Source of the DNA: JAITWN01 sp964581365
GTDB lineage: Bacteria > Pseudomonadota > Gammaproteobacteria > SZUA-140
Assembly (NCBI GenBank): GCA_964581365.1
Contig: CAZOOF010000023.1
Span: 1 to 30,044, forward strand
DNA length: 30,044 nucleotides
Reading direction: 5' to 3'
A model generated the notes under the pieces. That model did not search any database, was not told the origin of the DNA, and saw only the letters and a program-made list of their open reading frames with translations. The position numbers and the translations under genes are program-made. This document shows, piece by piece, positions 8,401 to 14,129 of the stretch (position 1 is its first letter; each line of letters begins with the position of its first letter).

Positions 8401-8475
8401 CCCGAACAGGACCATCACCGCGCTCATCATCCAGGCGAGGACGTGGCGCTCGATCGAAATACCGGGCAGACTCAT
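5410..8475 (-). CDS. RND efflux permease (AcrB/HAE1 family)
   Basis: This inner-membrane proton-driven pump subunit has 1021 residues, the usual family length. TM1 is at about residues 10-30, followed by the first porter region (FPRIDFPVVSVTTSLPGANPDVVDASIT). TM4 has the proton-relay pair D400-D401 in GVVVDDAIVVLENI, and TM10 has K919 in LVAKNSILLVDLTNQYR, matching D407/D408/K940 of AcrB. The second porter half carries a typical NLQYSANFYATPEIALGEAV segment. Heavy-metal RND pumps have different TM4 signatures, so a multidrug or organic-solute role is more likely; the substrate is unknown. It follows the fusion-protein gene with a 4-bp ATGA overlap. No outer-membrane channel gene is nearby, so the pump would need a TolC encoded elsewhere. 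Confidence 0.95.
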   Translation of the reverse strand: MSLPGISIERHVLAWMMSAVMVLFGLVALDRIGMDRFPRIDFPVVSVTTSLPGANPDVVDASITNIIESAVNSVPGIDAVMSNSVPSTSIVAIQFNLDKDIDVAFNEVQAKVNQVLRQLPEDADPPVVAKVETDASPIMWISLQGDRTQQQLNQYARNVMKKALETIDGVGEVRLGGRRDRTIRIHLHPERLTSLGLTVQDVADAFAREHFQLPGGFLVSGNTERLIKLDLEYHAPEEFAGLVIAHRDGATIQLGDVATIEDGLEDFRRLARFNGDPTVGLGIVKVAGANTVAIVDEVKRRLEEELIPQLPPGMRATIASDQSIFIREMVAALLDKIVLGTLLAGLVVLLFLKNLRATIIIALAIPVSLLGAVAVMYFFGYTFNSLTLLALLLLIGVVVDDAIVVLENIYRHRETIDPDPHRAALTGTNQVVFAILATTLALVAIFAPVAFMGGIMGRFFESFAVVVSVGVLISYFVAVTLTPMLCSRYLRVTESHGRMYWVFENGFRALDRGYRRLLDLALSHRWLTIALTAALVVSSGWFLQAIGKAFTPEEDEGQFLIILRTPLGSGIEYTDTRLRAVEAILAGEPSVRSYFTAIGLGDQGQVNQAFAFVRMQPREERRERQQDVIPRINGKLAQLPGARAFATPVPIIGGQRGDPLQFVVRGPDLTRVADLATRIRDRLATEHPEIGRLDLDLQLDLPQLVLEVDRERAASLGLNSRDVAFAANVLAGGVDIAKYNDQPGDGERYDVRLKAAEGRLTVAEDLKRIYLRNEAGDMIRLDTVAGFQETIAPAVISRYNLQYSANFYATPEIALGEAVNIVRRVAGEELPLGYSIRMLGEADEFEKTAGYIMFVFVLATVLVYMVLASQFNSFVQPFIIMMAQPLAVIGGLVALWLTGHTLNIFSMIGMILLIGLVAKNSILLVDLTNQYRAEGKGVDEALRLACPIRMRPVLMTSMTLILALMPAATGLGAGSDTIEPLAVAVIGGMISSTLLALVVVPAVYSLIENRLQRRRERAAAA

Positions 8476-9569
8476 TCCGCGGCCTGCTCTGCCCGCACGC
8501 TGATCGGCGCGCCATCGGTCAGGAAGCCGGCGCCGTCGACCACCACCATCTCATCGCCATTCAGCCCTTCGACGATCTCGACGCGGCCATCCTGCTGGAT
8601 GCCGGTCCTTACGCTGCGAGCCTCGGCTCGGTCACCGGCGACCACATAGACGACCTTGCCGCCAGGACGCTGCACCACACTCACCGCCGGGACCAGCAGC
8701 GCTCCCTCGCGCTCGGCCAGGGTCACGCTGCCGTTGACGCTGGCACCGGGCCGCCATCCCCCCGGATTGTTGAACTCGGCGATCACCGTGATGGCGCGCG
8801 CCGCGCCGATCATCGGCCGGATTTCGGCGATCACGCCATCCACCGTCCGGTCGGGAACCGCCGGTGAAGACAGCTCCACTGGCAGACCGGGCCGCAGCAG
8901 CTCGGCGACATACTCGGGGAATGGCAGCTGCGCCCGCAGCACATCGTCGGTAGCGATGCGGAAAAGAGGTGTCCCGACCGCCGCCCAGTCACCGACATCG
9001 ACCTGGCGGCTCTCGAGCCGCCCGGCAAGCGGCGCCACGATGCGCGTGCGCTCGATGTCGCGCTCGGCCTGACTGAGCGCGCTGCGCTCACCCTCGAGCT
9101 GGCTTTCCAGGGCGCGCAGTTCTGCCTCGGCGTTGTCGACCACGCTCTGCGCCACCAGCTTGCGCTCGAGCATGTGCCGGTTGCGTTCCAGCTGGCGCCG
9201 CTGGTTCTCGATCAGCGCCTCCAGGCGCGCGATTTCGGCAAGAGAGCGATCGCGAGCGAGACGGAAGTCGCCGGCATCGAGCTCGGCCAGCAGCTGCCCC
9301 TCCCTCACCGCCTGCCCTTCATCCGCGTGGATCTTCACCACCCGAGCGGCGACTTCCGCGCCTATCGTCGGGGCCTGCTTGGCGTGCACGGTGCCGAGCG
9401 TCACTTCGCGCTCATGGACCGTAGCACGCTCCACCGCGCGCGCGGTGACGGGAGTACCCTGCATGCGGCCGGCCGCAGGCGCGGCGGCATCCTGATCATC
9501 GGCGCCACAGGCGCTGAGCAGAATCATGGCAAGGGCGACGCTGGAGAAACGTGAGAAGCTGGGACGCAT
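8472..9569 (-). CDS. RND efflux membrane-fusion (periplasmic adaptor) lipoprotein
   Basis: This adaptor links the RND permease to an outer-membrane channel. It has 365 residues with a lipoprotein signal ending in lipobox L18-S-A-C21. The order is a first half-lipoyl segment (VTLGTVHAKQAPTIGAEVAARVVKIHADEGQAVREGQLLAELD), an alpha-hairpin coiled coil (about residues 105-170, LARDRSLAEIARLEALIENQ), the second lipoyl half (IVAPLAGRLESRQVDVGDWA), then beta-barrel and membrane-proximal domains ending with GLNGDEMVVVDGAGFLTDGAPISV. The short hairpin fits an HlyD/AcrA-like adaptor. Its promoter must lie in the 9570-9780 region shared with the divergent channel gene. AAGAGAG precedes the ATG by 3 nt. 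Confidence 0.94.
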   Translation of the reverse strand: MRPSFSRFSSVALAMILLSACGADDQDAAAPAAGRMQGTPVTARAVERATVHEREVTLGTVHAKQAPTIGAEVAARVVKIHADEGQAVREGQLLAELDAGDFRLARDRSLAEIARLEALIENQRRQLERNRHMLERKLVAQSVVDNAEAELRALESQLEGERSALSQAERDIERTRIVAPLAGRLESRQVDVGDWAAVGTPLFRIATDDVLRAQLPFPEYVAELLRPGLPVELSSPAVPDRTVDGVIAEIRPMIGAARAITVIAEFNNPGGWRPGASVNGSVTLAEREGALLVPAVSVVQRPGGKVVYVVAGDRAEARSVRTGIQQDGRVEIVEGLNGDEMVVVDGAGFLTDGAPISVRAEQAAE

Positions 9570-9663
9570 GAACTCTCTTCAGAGGCTGGCCTTCACGGCA
9601 GACGTGCACGCGCCCGGACGCTGCATGGCGCTCACGAGCCGGTCAGGCTTCGATGAACGGATT

Positions 9664-9682
9664 GGCCTATGTTAATTAGGCC
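9664..9682. repeat. Inverted repeat in the RND/channel intergenic region
   Basis: GGCCTA-TGTTAAT-TAGGCC is a 6-bp perfect dyad around an AT-rich core, inside an otherwise GC-rich 211-bp divergent region. It has the size of a repressor operator for the efflux genes on one side or the channel on the other, but no regulator gene is adjacent. The rest of 9570-9780 shows no clear -35/-10 pair. Confidence 0.4.
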
Positions 9683-9780
9683 GCGTGAGGTTTACAACGG
9701 CGGACCCGCTGGCTACCATGCAGAAAACCCCGTCCCTGGTGTCTCCATCCGCCCGGCCGCGTCACGAGATCTCGCTTACC

Positions 9781-11052
9781 ATGGAATCGATCGAGTCCCA
9801 ACCCTGGGCCAGTGCCCTCTTCGGCATGATCGTCCTGCTCGGCGCCGCGTGGCTGCTGCATGTCATTCTGCGCCGCTATGTCACCATCGCGCTGAGCTCC
9901 GTGCTGCGTCGCGTGGCGCCGCGTCTCGGCGAAAGCGAGGCGAGCACGCTGTTTGCGGCACGCCTGCTGGCACTGCCGCCTTACGCGCTGGTGTACTACG
10001 GGGTCACCGCAGTGCCTGGGCTCGACGGCATCCTCGTGACCTTCGTGCAGCAGCTCGCCCTGGCGCTCGGCGTCATTCTCGCCGCCCGCGCCCTTGCCGC
10101 CCTGCTCGATGTGGCCCATGCCATGTACCTGCATCATCCGGCATCGGGCGGAAAACCGATCAAGGGCTATGTCCAGGTCGTCAAGCTGGTCGTCTATATC
10201 GTCGCGACGGTCCTTGCGGTCGCGGCCATTGCGAACAAATCGCCGCTGCTGTTCCTGAGCGGTCTCGGCGCGATGACGGCCGTCATCCTGCTCATCTTCA
10301 AGGACACCCTGCTGTCCCTGGTCGCGGGCGTGCAGCTCATCAACAACGATCTGGTGCGGGTAGGAGACTGGATCGAGATGCCGCAGTTCGACGCCGATGG
10401 CGATGTGATCGACATCTCGCTCAACGTGGTACGGGTCCAGAACTGGGATCGAACCATTACCGCGATCCCCGCCCACCGCTTTCTGGAATATTCCTTCCGC
10501 AACTGGCGGGGAATGTTCGAATCCGGCGGACGGCGCATCGCCCGGACCCTGTACCTGGACATGAGCAGCGTGCGGTTTCTGACTCAGGAGGAAATATCGC
10601 ACTACCGGTCCTTCCTGCTGCTGAAAGACCACATCGAAGCCAAGGAGCGGGAGCTCGCTGAGTGGAACGCCGCGAACTGTCCGCCGGACGGAGCGGACAT
10701 TCGGGCCAATGTCCGCATGCTGACCAACATCGGCCTCTTTCGTGCCTATGTCTTGCAGTATCTCGCGCGCCATCCGCATATCCACCATGAGCAGATGATC
10801 CTGGTCAGGCAGATGGAGCCCGGTCCCAATGGCGTGGGCATCCAGGTCTACGCCTTCGCCAATGATACGCGCTGGGTGTTCTATGAGGGGATCCAGAGCG
10901 ATATCTTCGATCACCTGATTGCCGTGGTGCCTGAGTTCGGCCTGCGCGTCTTCCAGTCACCGAGCGGGAACGACCTCAGCGCCCTGGCACGCGAGCTGGG
11001 CGGTGCACAGATGCTGCCCGCCGCGAGCGAACGCCGGATCACCTCTGACTGA
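9781..11052 (+). CDS. Mechanosensitive channel of the YbdG/MscM type
   Basis: This is an inner-membrane MscS-superfamily channel that opens on hypo-osmotic shock and is likely to release solutes. The strongest signature is LLFLSGLGAMTAVILLIFKDTLLSLVAGVQL (pore helix TM5 and the start of the beta domain), then RVGDWIEMPQFDADGDVIDISLNVVRVQNWD, TITAIPAHRFL and SFRNWRGMFESGGRRI, all as in E. coli YbdG. The C-terminal part has MTNIG-like MLTNIGLFRAYVLQYLARHP and EFGLRVFQSPSGNDLSALA. The frame stays open upstream to a GTG at 9685, but starting at ATG 9781 gives 423 residues (E. coli 415) beginning just before TM1. ATG 9718 is an alternative. No strong ribosome site separates them. It may work with the trehalose genes downstream in osmotic balance. 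Confidence 0.9.
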   Translation: MESIESQPWASALFGMIVLLGAAWLLHVILRRYVTIALSSVLRRVAPRLGESEASTLFAARLLALPPYALVYYGVTAVPGLDGILVTFVQQLALALGVILAARALAALLDVAHAMYLHHPASGGKPIKGYVQVVKLVVYIVATVLAVAAIANKSPLLFLSGLGAMTAVILLIFKDTLLSLVAGVQLINNDLVRVGDWIEMPQFDADGDVIDISLNVVRVQNWDRTITAIPAHRFLEYSFRNWRGMFESGGRRIARTLYLDMSSVRFLTQEEISHYRSFLLLKDHIEAKERELAEWNAANCPPDGADIRANVRMLTNIGLFRAYVLQYLARHPHIHHEQMILVRQMEPGPNGVGIQVYAFANDTRWVFYEGIQSDIFDHLIAVVPEFGLRVFQSPSGNDLSALARELGGAQMLPAASERRITSD

Positions 11053-11068
11053 ACGCTTAGCGGCGCCT

Positions 11069-11097
11069 CGTGCACCGCTGGCCGCATGCCGTATAAT
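11069..11097 (+). promoter_or_regulatory. Candidate dapE promoter with perfect -10, possibly leaderless transcript
   Basis: TATAAT at 11092-11097 is a perfect -10 box in GC-rich DNA, ending 6 bp before the dapE ATG (11104). A start 6-7 bp after the box would fall on the ATG itself, so the mRNA would have almost no leader. The -35 region (CGTGCA with 17-bp spacing) is poor, and no ribosome site lies before the ATG. Confidence 0.5.
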
Positions 11098-11103
11098 CCG
11101 CCG

Positions 11104-12234
11104 ATGTCCAGCACTGTCGACCTCGCCTGCGAACTGATTGCCCGCCCCTCGGTTACTCCGGACGACGCCGGCTGCCAGGAACTCATGATCGCCCGCCTCG
11201 AAGCAATCGGCTTCGCGGTCGAACGCCTGCCATTCGGCGAAGTCAGCAACTTCTGGGCGCAGCGCGGCGATGCTGAGCCGCTGTTCGCCTTTGCCGGCCA
11301 CACCGACGTCGTACCGAGCGGACCACTCGATGCCTGGGAAAGCGATCCGTTCAGTCCCGTAATACGTGACGGCCGCCTCTACGGCCGCGGCGCCGCCGAC
11401 ATGAAGGGCAGCCTCGCCGCCATGGTCACCGCCTGCGAGCGTTTCATCGCGGCCCATCCCGATCACCGCGGGGCGATCGCCTTCCTCATCACCAGCGACG
11501 AGGAAGGCCCTTCGGTCGACGGCACGCGGCGCGTGATCGAGGTACTGGAAAGCCGCGGCATGCGCATGGATTGCTGCCTGGTCGGCGAACCGACCGCCGA
11601 ACGCCAGGTCGGCGACGTAATCAAGAACGGCCGGCGTGGTTCGCTGGGCGCTACCCTCACGGTGCGCGGCATCCAGGGACACATCGCCTATCCGCATCTC
11701 GCCGACAATCCCATTCATCGCCTGGCGCCGGCGCTTGCCGAGTTATGCGCCCTGCGTTTCGACCAGGGCAACGAGTTCTTTCCGCCCACCAGTTTCCAGG
11801 TATCCAACATCAATGGCGGCACCGGCGCGGACAACGTCATTCCCGGCAGCGTGCGCGTGATGTTCAATTTCCGCTACTCCACCGAAACCGATGCCACCAG
11901 GCTGCGCGAAACGGTCGAAGCGGTGCTGCGCGCTCACCCGCTGGACTTCGAGATCGAATGGCGCCATTCGGGCGAACCGTTCCTCACTCCGCCTGGACTG
12001 CTGGTCGATGCGGTGCGCGCGGCGGTGCGCGAAGTGACCGGATGCGATGCTGCCCTGTCGACCTCGGGCGGCACCTCGGACGGCCGCTTCATCGCGAAAA
12101 CCGGCGCTCAGGTGGTGGAGCTCGGCCCCGTGAACGCCACCATCCACAAGGTCAACGAGTGCGTCGATGTCGCCGAACTCGACGCCCTGTCGGCCATCTA
12201 CGAATCCGTACTGCGCCGCCTGCTGGCCGGCTGA
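11104..12234 (+). CDS. dapE: Succinyl-diaminopimelate desuccinylase DapE
   Basis: DapE hydrolyses N-succinyl-LL-2,6-diaminopimelate to LL-diaminopimelate and succinate, feeding lysine and peptidoglycan synthesis. It is a cytoplasmic M20-family di-zinc enzyme. Metal and catalytic motifs are FAGHTDVVPSGP (His ligand and Asp), GRGAADMKGSLA (bridging Asp), TSDEEGPSVDGT (catalytic Glu pair), GEPTAER and the late NATIHKVNE (His ligand). The dimerisation domain contains GRRGSLGATLTVRGIQGHIAYPHLADNPIH. Starting at ATG 11104 gives 376 residues, the normal family length. An ATG at 11086 would add six atypical residues (MPYNPP) and overlap the TATAAT box. The gap to mscM is 51 bp, and treZ starts 119 bp downstream. 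Confidence 0.96.
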   Translation: MSSTVDLACELIARPSVTPDDAGCQELMIARLEAIGFAVERLPFGEVSNFWAQRGDAEPLFAFAGHTDVVPSGPLDAWESDPFSPVIRDGRLYGRGAADMKGSLAAMVTACERFIAAHPDHRGAIAFLITSDEEGPSVDGTRRVIEVLESRGMRMDCCLVGEPTAERQVGDVIKNGRRGSLGATLTVRGIQGHIAYPHLADNPIHRLAPALAELCALRFDQGNEFFPPTSFQVSNINGGTGADNVIPGSVRVMFNFRYSTETDATRLRETVEAVLRAHPLDFEIEWRHSGEPFLTPPGLLVDAVRAAVREVTGCDAALSTSGGTSDGRFIAKTGAQVVELGPVNATIHKVNECVDVAELDALSAIYESVLRRLLAG

Positions 12235-12353
12235 TCCCGCCGCAACCCTGCCCTGTCGCCTGCGCGCGCATAAGGGCGGTCACTTAGCCGCCGCACAATC
12301 GCCTCCGGGCGCGCTAGCATGACGGGGTGGACGAGACAGGATGTCAGCACCGC

Positions 12354-14129
12354 ATGGCCTTCGGCGCCGAGATCAGCGCGCAGGGAACGCGCTTCGCGCT
12401 GTGGGCGCCCGTCGCCAGCCGGGTGGAACTGTGTCTGCAGGGCGCTCCGCCGCGGACCATGGAAAGCTCCCGCCCCGGATGGTTCGAACTGCTTACTGAT
12501 GCACCCGCAGGGAGCCGCTATCGCTTCCGCATCGACGGAGACATGGAAGTACCCGACCCCGCCTCCCGCTTCCAGCCCGAGGGTGTGCACGGCCCCAGTG
12601 AAGTGATCGATCCCTGTTGCTACCCCTGGCGGCATGCCGACTGGCGCGGGCGCGCCTGGGAAGAAACGGTGGTCTACGAACTGCACACCGGGACTTTCAC
12701 GCCATCGGGCGACTATGCCGGTATCGCCTCCAAACTCGATTACCTGCGCCAACTGGGAGTCACCGCCATCGAACTGATGCCGCAGGGCGCGTTTCCGGGG
12801 CGACGCGGCTGGGGCTATGACGGCGTATTCCCTTATGCGCCGCATGCAAGCTACGGACGCCCGGATGATCTCAAGGCGCTCATCGACGAAGCCCACCGCT
12901 GCGGCCTGATGGTGTTCATGGATGTGGTCTACAACCACTTCGGCCCCGAAGGGAACTACCTGCACGCCTACGCGCCGGACTTCTTCACCTCCCGCCATCA
13001 CACGCCCTGGGGTGACGCCATCGACTATGACGGCAGACACAGTCACTGGGTGCGTGAGTTCTTCATTCACAACGCGCTCTACTGGCTGGAGGAGTATCGC
13101 TGCGACGGCCTGCGCCTGGACGCCGTCCACGCGATCTTCGACGACAGCGACCCGCATATCCTGACCGAGCTCGCGCGACGCGTGCGTGACTGCTTCCCCG
13201 AACGGCACGTCCATCTGATCCTGGAGAATGATGACAACGCCGCCCGCTTCCTCAGGCGCGACGATCCCGGTCACTACGACGCGCAGTGGAACGACGATGC
13301 GCACCATGCCCTGCATGTGCTCCTCACCGGCGAGACGGAGGGCTACTACGGCGATTATGCCGGCCATGCGCGCGAACTGCTCGGCCGCTGTCTTGCCGAG
13401 GGGTTCGCCTGGCAGGGCGAGCACTCGGCCTACCGCGAGCGCCCGCGCGGAGAACCGTCTACCGATCTGCCGCCGACCGCGTTCATCAACTTCCTGCAGA
13501 ACCACGACCAGATCGGCAACCGCGCCCGCGGCGAGCGCATCGAGACCCTGGTCCCACCCGAGCGGCTGCGCGCCGCGCTCGGCATATTGCTGCTCTCGCC
13601 CTCCGCGCCCCTGCTGTTCATGGGACAGGAATGGGCCTGCGGCCAACCGTTTCCGTTCTTCTGCGACTTCGGGCCCGAACTGGCCGCAGCCGTGAGCGCA
13701 GGACGCCGCCGGGAGTTCGAGCGCTTCGAAGCGTTTCGCGATGAACGCGCCCGAGCGGCAATCCCCGATCCGCAGGACGAAGCGACGTTCCGCGCGGCGG
13801 TGCTCGATTGGAACCTCATCGAGCGCCAGTCGCACCGGGAATGGCTGGCGCTGCATCGCGAGCTGCTGGCCCTGCGCCACAGGCACATCGTGCCGCGCCT
13901 CATCGGCGCCAGGCCGCAAAGCGGCGAATGGCATCTGCCTGCGCCCGGCGTCCTCTACGTGCGATGGTACATGGGAGACGGCTCGCGACTTCGCCTGCTG
14001 GCGCGCCTGTCCGACGGCTCCGCGCACATCGCTGCCGTACCGCGGGACGATGTGCTGTGGTGCACGCCAGGTATCGGGGAAGACGCCATGCCTCCCTGGT
14101 CGGTGTGCTGGTACCTGTCACCGCCATGA
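12354..14129 (+). CDS. treZ: Malto-oligosyltrehalose trehalohydrolase TreZ
   Basis: TreZ releases free trehalose from maltooligosyl-trehalose, the second step of the TreY-TreZ route. It is a GH13 enzyme of 591 residues counted from ATG 12354. The start MAFGAEISAQGTRFALWAPVASRVEL is the CBM48-like N-terminal domain typical of the family. An in-frame GTG at 12327 would add nine residues with no better ribosome site. The barrel contains VVYELHTGTFTPSGDY, WGYDGVFPYAPHASYG and VFMDVVYNHFGPEGNY. Catalytic residues are D256 (DGLRLDAVH), E291 (HLILENDDN) and D385 (LQNHDQIGN). The WGYDGV and trehalohydrolase-type loops separate it from glycogen branching enzyme. It overlaps treY by ATGA, so the two are made together. 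The 119 bp before it show no clear promoter, so it may be co-transcribed with dapE. Confidence 0.95.
   Translation: MAFGAEISAQGTRFALWAPVASRVELCLQGAPPRTMESSRPGWFELLTDAPAGSRYRFRIDGDMEVPDPASRFQPEGVHGPSEVIDPCCYPWRHADWRGRAWEETVVYELHTGTFTPSGDYAGIASKLDYLRQLGVTAIELMPQGAFPGRRGWGYDGVFPYAPHASYGRPDDLKALIDEAHRCGLMVFMDVVYNHFGPEGNYLHAYAPDFFTSRHHTPWGDAIDYDGRHSHWVREFFIHNALYWLEEYRCDGLRLDAVHAIFDDSDPHILTELARRVRDCFPERHVHLILENDDNAARFLRRDDPGHYDAQWNDDAHHALHVLLTGETEGYYGDYAGHARELLGRCLAEGFAWQGEHSAYRERPRGEPSTDLPPTAFINFLQNHDQIGNRARGERIETLVPPERLRAALGILLLSPSAPLLFMGQEWACGQPFPFFCDFGPELAAAVSAGRRREFERFEAFRDERARAAIPDPQDEATFRAAVLDWNLIERQSHREWLALHRELLALRHRHIVPRLIGARPQSGEWHLPAPGVLYVRWYMGDGSRLRLLARLSDGSAHIAAVPRDDVLWCTPGIGEDAMPPWSVCWYLSPP

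Noticed and set aside
12198..14027. 609-codon minus-strand frame opposite treZ
   Set aside because: treZ has all catalytic motifs; the antisense frame has no recognisable domain or start signal.
13808..14125. Upstream extension of treY to an ATG at 13808
   Set aside because: It would add about 106 residues out of frame with treZ and unlike any TreY; ATG 14126 gives the standard N-terminus and ATGA coupling.
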